64,000 nucleotides of DNA from Camellia lanceoleosa. Its lineage: Eukaryota; Streptophyta; Magnoliopsida; Ericales; Theaceae. Of the stretch, positions 61,701-64,000 are shown piece by piece. The translations under genes were made by a program, and so were the position numbers. Under the pieces are notes generated by a model, which worked only from the letters and a program-made list of their open reading frames with translations, did not search any database and had not been told where the DNA came from. How positions within the stretch are numbered: the stretch's first letter is position 1; each line of letters begins with the position of its first letter. Where the stretch lies: positions 164,218,761 through 164,282,760 of the forward strand of contig CM045758.1 in NCBI GenBank assembly GCA_025200525.1, written 5' to 3'.

Positions 61701-63034
61701 TTAAATTATATATAGAACGATAAAAAACGTAGGAAGGAAAATTTTGTTTCGACAATATATATAACTTTCAAAAAATTATGATTTGTAGGTAATTGTTACA
61801 TTTATTTTTTTATTATTTTTTTGGGTATTAAGAGGGTTTAGCACAAGAAGCATTGAAGTCTTTATTAAAAATATATATATATATAAAAAGAACTAAGAAT
61901 AAATAAAACAAAGACGATAACTAAGTCTACATTTTTAAATTTAAAAAATAAATAAATAATAAACCATTCAATTTTTTTCTTTTACTTACCCTAAAAAATT
62001 ATATGTGTGTGTGTTCTAAATGATATCTAACACATGATAAATGAAGTCTGTTATATATTAAAAAAATATGTTTAGCAATGCTTTCCTTTAATCTAGGTAG
62101 CATTTGTTATTTATCGTTTTTCTTGGTAAACTATAACTACAATCTAATTAGTAGTTTATCATTGAATTGCAATCCTCCGTGTACCCATAAATCTCTAAAC
62201 CATAACCCTCTAAGGGTTTTGAATTCTACCTCCTCTCCAAACGGGAGAAATAGGAGACATGTCTTAACAGGATGGCTAGCCCCAAGTAATTCATATAATT
62301 AATTTGATATAAACATTCAAGTATTGAGAAAAATGAACGAAATGAGGACATGTTTACCATGTTTATCAGGGATTTAATTACACTGTCTCTGACAAGCTTT
62401 TCTCCCTCTCTAATGTGGTTAATCTTCTTATTAGCAGCTTTTACAAATAATAAATTTACTTATTTAAAAATAGTTTTTGCACAAAAGATAATGACATTAT
62501 TTAATATCTTGGTTCTTATTCTTAATATAAATTTCCCTTATGGCATGCATCACTAGTACACTACTTGTTGTAATTTATGAATAAAGCTAACCCCAAAAGA
62601 TAAAAATAGGGGCTGTGAACAGTTATAAAATGACACTGTGACAATGCTCTCACACCTATAGTAGTCTTGGTCAATGGTAATTTGAATAATTACTAGTAGG
62701 GAGAAGTGCTTCAGTACAAACTAAAGGCAATACAACTTGCCAAGGAAAAGATCAAGACAAATAGGAAAACAAGTCAAGGCTGTGAGAAAGCATAGGATAC
62801 TTACCTGCTGAACAATATGAACATATAAGGATGAATGAAAGAATCCAAACTTCAATAAAGAATCCCAGAAATTCAATAGAAATCTAAATAACTAAAAACT
62901 AAATCTCTTTACATGGAATAATGACAAGAAGCATACTAATATACAAATCTAAGCACAAACCTCCCAAGTGAGAGCAAATTGCCGAAGGTAAAGGTTATTC
63001 CAAACTTGATTGGATTCAAGAAAACAAGCATAGA
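58743..63034 (-). CDS. SFT2-like vesicle transport membrane protein (partial)
   Basis: Minus-strand exons 63034-62961 (SMLVFLNPIKFGITFTFGN...), 60411-60294 (STAFLIGPKRQVTMMLDPVR...) and 60176-60118 (VHNKLLTILAIILEFGALV) join in phase with good splice sites. They match the plant SFT2/Got1-like family strongly. The family comprises four-helix Golgi membrane proteins implicated in retrograde vesicle fusion with the Golgi. The N-terminal cytosolic part is missing because its exons should lie beyond 64000. The last exon is uncertain: the expected C-terminus (family motif YSLSYIPFAR) is not found. The best continuation, 58872-58743, follows an acceptor and reads CGMVFPCS... to TGA, which is only weakly alike. 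Either that exon has diverged, it lies elsewhere, or the copy is losing its tail. Confidence 0.75.
59317..59338. repeat. Poly(C) tract, 22 bases
   Basis: An uninterrupted run of C, preceded by gccccg and followed by tctctctc. Rare in plant DNA, located in the last intron of the SFT2-like gene model. Confidence 0.9.
61001..61100. repeat. Perfect 50-bp tandem duplication
   Basis: Units 61001-61050 and 61051-61100, starting caataaaaaactatattgag, appear identical. This is either a very recent duplication or an assembly artefact. Confidence 0.9.
61468..61625 (+). mobile_element. Short tRNA-type SINE with 17-bp target duplication
   Basis: A 158-bp element flanked by tttttttttccatctta at 61451-61467 and 61626-61642. 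It carries A-box-like TGGCTAAAACA at 61489-61499 and B-box-like GTTCAAACT at 61525-61533, about the right distance apart. It inserted into an intron of the SFT2-like gene, antisense to it. The 3' end joins the T run of the duplication, so the tail type is unclear. Confidence 0.75.
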
Positions 63035-64000
63035 CTGCAAAATATCGAGGAAAAAATTAGATTAGTTTCCATCGTAGGCATACAATAACATAACCATATG
63101 AGATCTCTTCTATCATAAAATAGGACATGTTAAATACTACAAGCCCAGAAAATTGAAATCAAGAACTACAGTTTCAAGTAAATCTCATACCAAAAATAAA
63201 TAAATATTCAAGTAAATCACAAAAGAAAAGAAGTTGCAAATGTAACGGACCCAAAAACAAGAACGACATATTTGAAAGTGTCCATGAGGGTGGGTAAATA
63301 AGACAACTTAAAATTTTGAAATTTCTTGTACTAAAATGGCCCTTGTTTCCAACCTTGGCCTTTATCAAATTATCAAGTGTCATTTCAACTACTTATCTAA
63401 TTCACTTAGCTCAATTTATTTTTTTGATAAATTTTTTAAGTCCTGTTATTTACATTGCAAATGTTGTAGGATATGACATCAAATATTTTTGTAACATCTT
63501 GTGTGTTGCACTTTATATTGTGAAGATTGCACAGTTCAAACCAGGATGCAGAGCTCTTCTCATCTCTTCTTCTTCACTTAGCTCAATTTATTGAACTATG
63601 ATACTTCAGGTAAATTCAATATTTAGTTAAATACCTTAATAAACTTAACCAATATCCTATTTGGTTCAAGGCACACACTAAACTCTACAGCATGAACTTC
63701 TTAGTTTGGCTAATTTTAAGGTATTCAAATGTAAGCCACCTTGCAATGTAAGCTGTAGGTACACGTATATTGATTTGTTTTGTGGTGACCCTCTTCGAAT
63801 CTCTCTTTCTGGATTGCTCCCTCCAGATCACCCTCTCTAGATCACTCTCCCCGGATCGCCTTACCTTGGCTTAGCTAAGATCTACCACAGCGAGAGATCG
63901 CATAAGCTGATTTCAAATTGATTAACGATCCCTATGATTTCACCAAGGACTTGATACGAAAGATCACCTGGCCAAGATCTCTAATAAGGTTAGATCGATC
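63035..64000. other. Intron or upstream region of the SFT2-like gene
   Basis: No further exon of the gene was recognised up to the window edge. The expected N-terminal exons should lie further on. No other feature is supported. The end (about 63790-63900) has repeated gatc(a/g)cc(c/t)tct phrases. Confidence 0.4.

Overview
The window is nuclear DNA from a flowering plant, most likely a eudicot and perhaps woody. It has GT-AG introns, AT-rich gene-poor spacers and plant-only gene families (class III peroxidase, ZF-HD homeodomain, MS1/MMD1-type PHD protein). It also carries a Tat-type Ty3/gypsy retrotransposon and many short terminal-inverted-repeat (TIR) elements. I cannot name the species. Five host genes are supported, about one per 12 kb, and nothing suggests they act in one pathway.

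Layout. 1027-6358 (+): five-exon PHD-finger gene with a telo-box in its leader. 6.4-16.9 kb: repeat-only DNA with a 7SL- or tRNA-like SINE (box motifs fit tRNA type) holding a triplicated 78-bp segment, several TIR elements and one end of a CACTA element. 16911-20579 (+): four-exon secreted peroxidase, PER47 type. 29001-22568 (-): four-exon mitochondrial small-subunit ribosomal protein mS35. 29.2-30.7 kb: a hAT-like element sitting at the tip of another TIR element. 30889-41838: complete but inactivated 10.95-kb Tat-lineage LTR retrotransposon with 5-bp target duplication, gag, pol with two RNase H domains, a 27-bp tandem array and a 789-codon antisense reading frame. 42-50 kb: nested TIR elements. 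50347-50985 (+): intronless ZF-HD transcription factor. 53-58.7 kb: AT-rich repeats. 58743-63034 (-): SFT2-like Golgi vesicle-transport membrane protein, whose 5' exons lie beyond 64000 and whose last exon is uncertain.

The most notable points are mobile. First, the retroelement's decay is almost purely transitional: about 20 of 20 LTR differences, and most stop codons are explained by C-to-T or G-to-A. Its antisense frame has only two stops. Second, three short elements at 18.3, 46.6 and 49.3 kb share the same terminal motif and each has a 9-bp target duplication, so they form one MITE family recognisable from this window alone. Third, two SINEs can be delimited to the base by their target duplications. 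Exon coordinates come from reading splice sites and conserved protein motifs by eye, without a transcript or database search.
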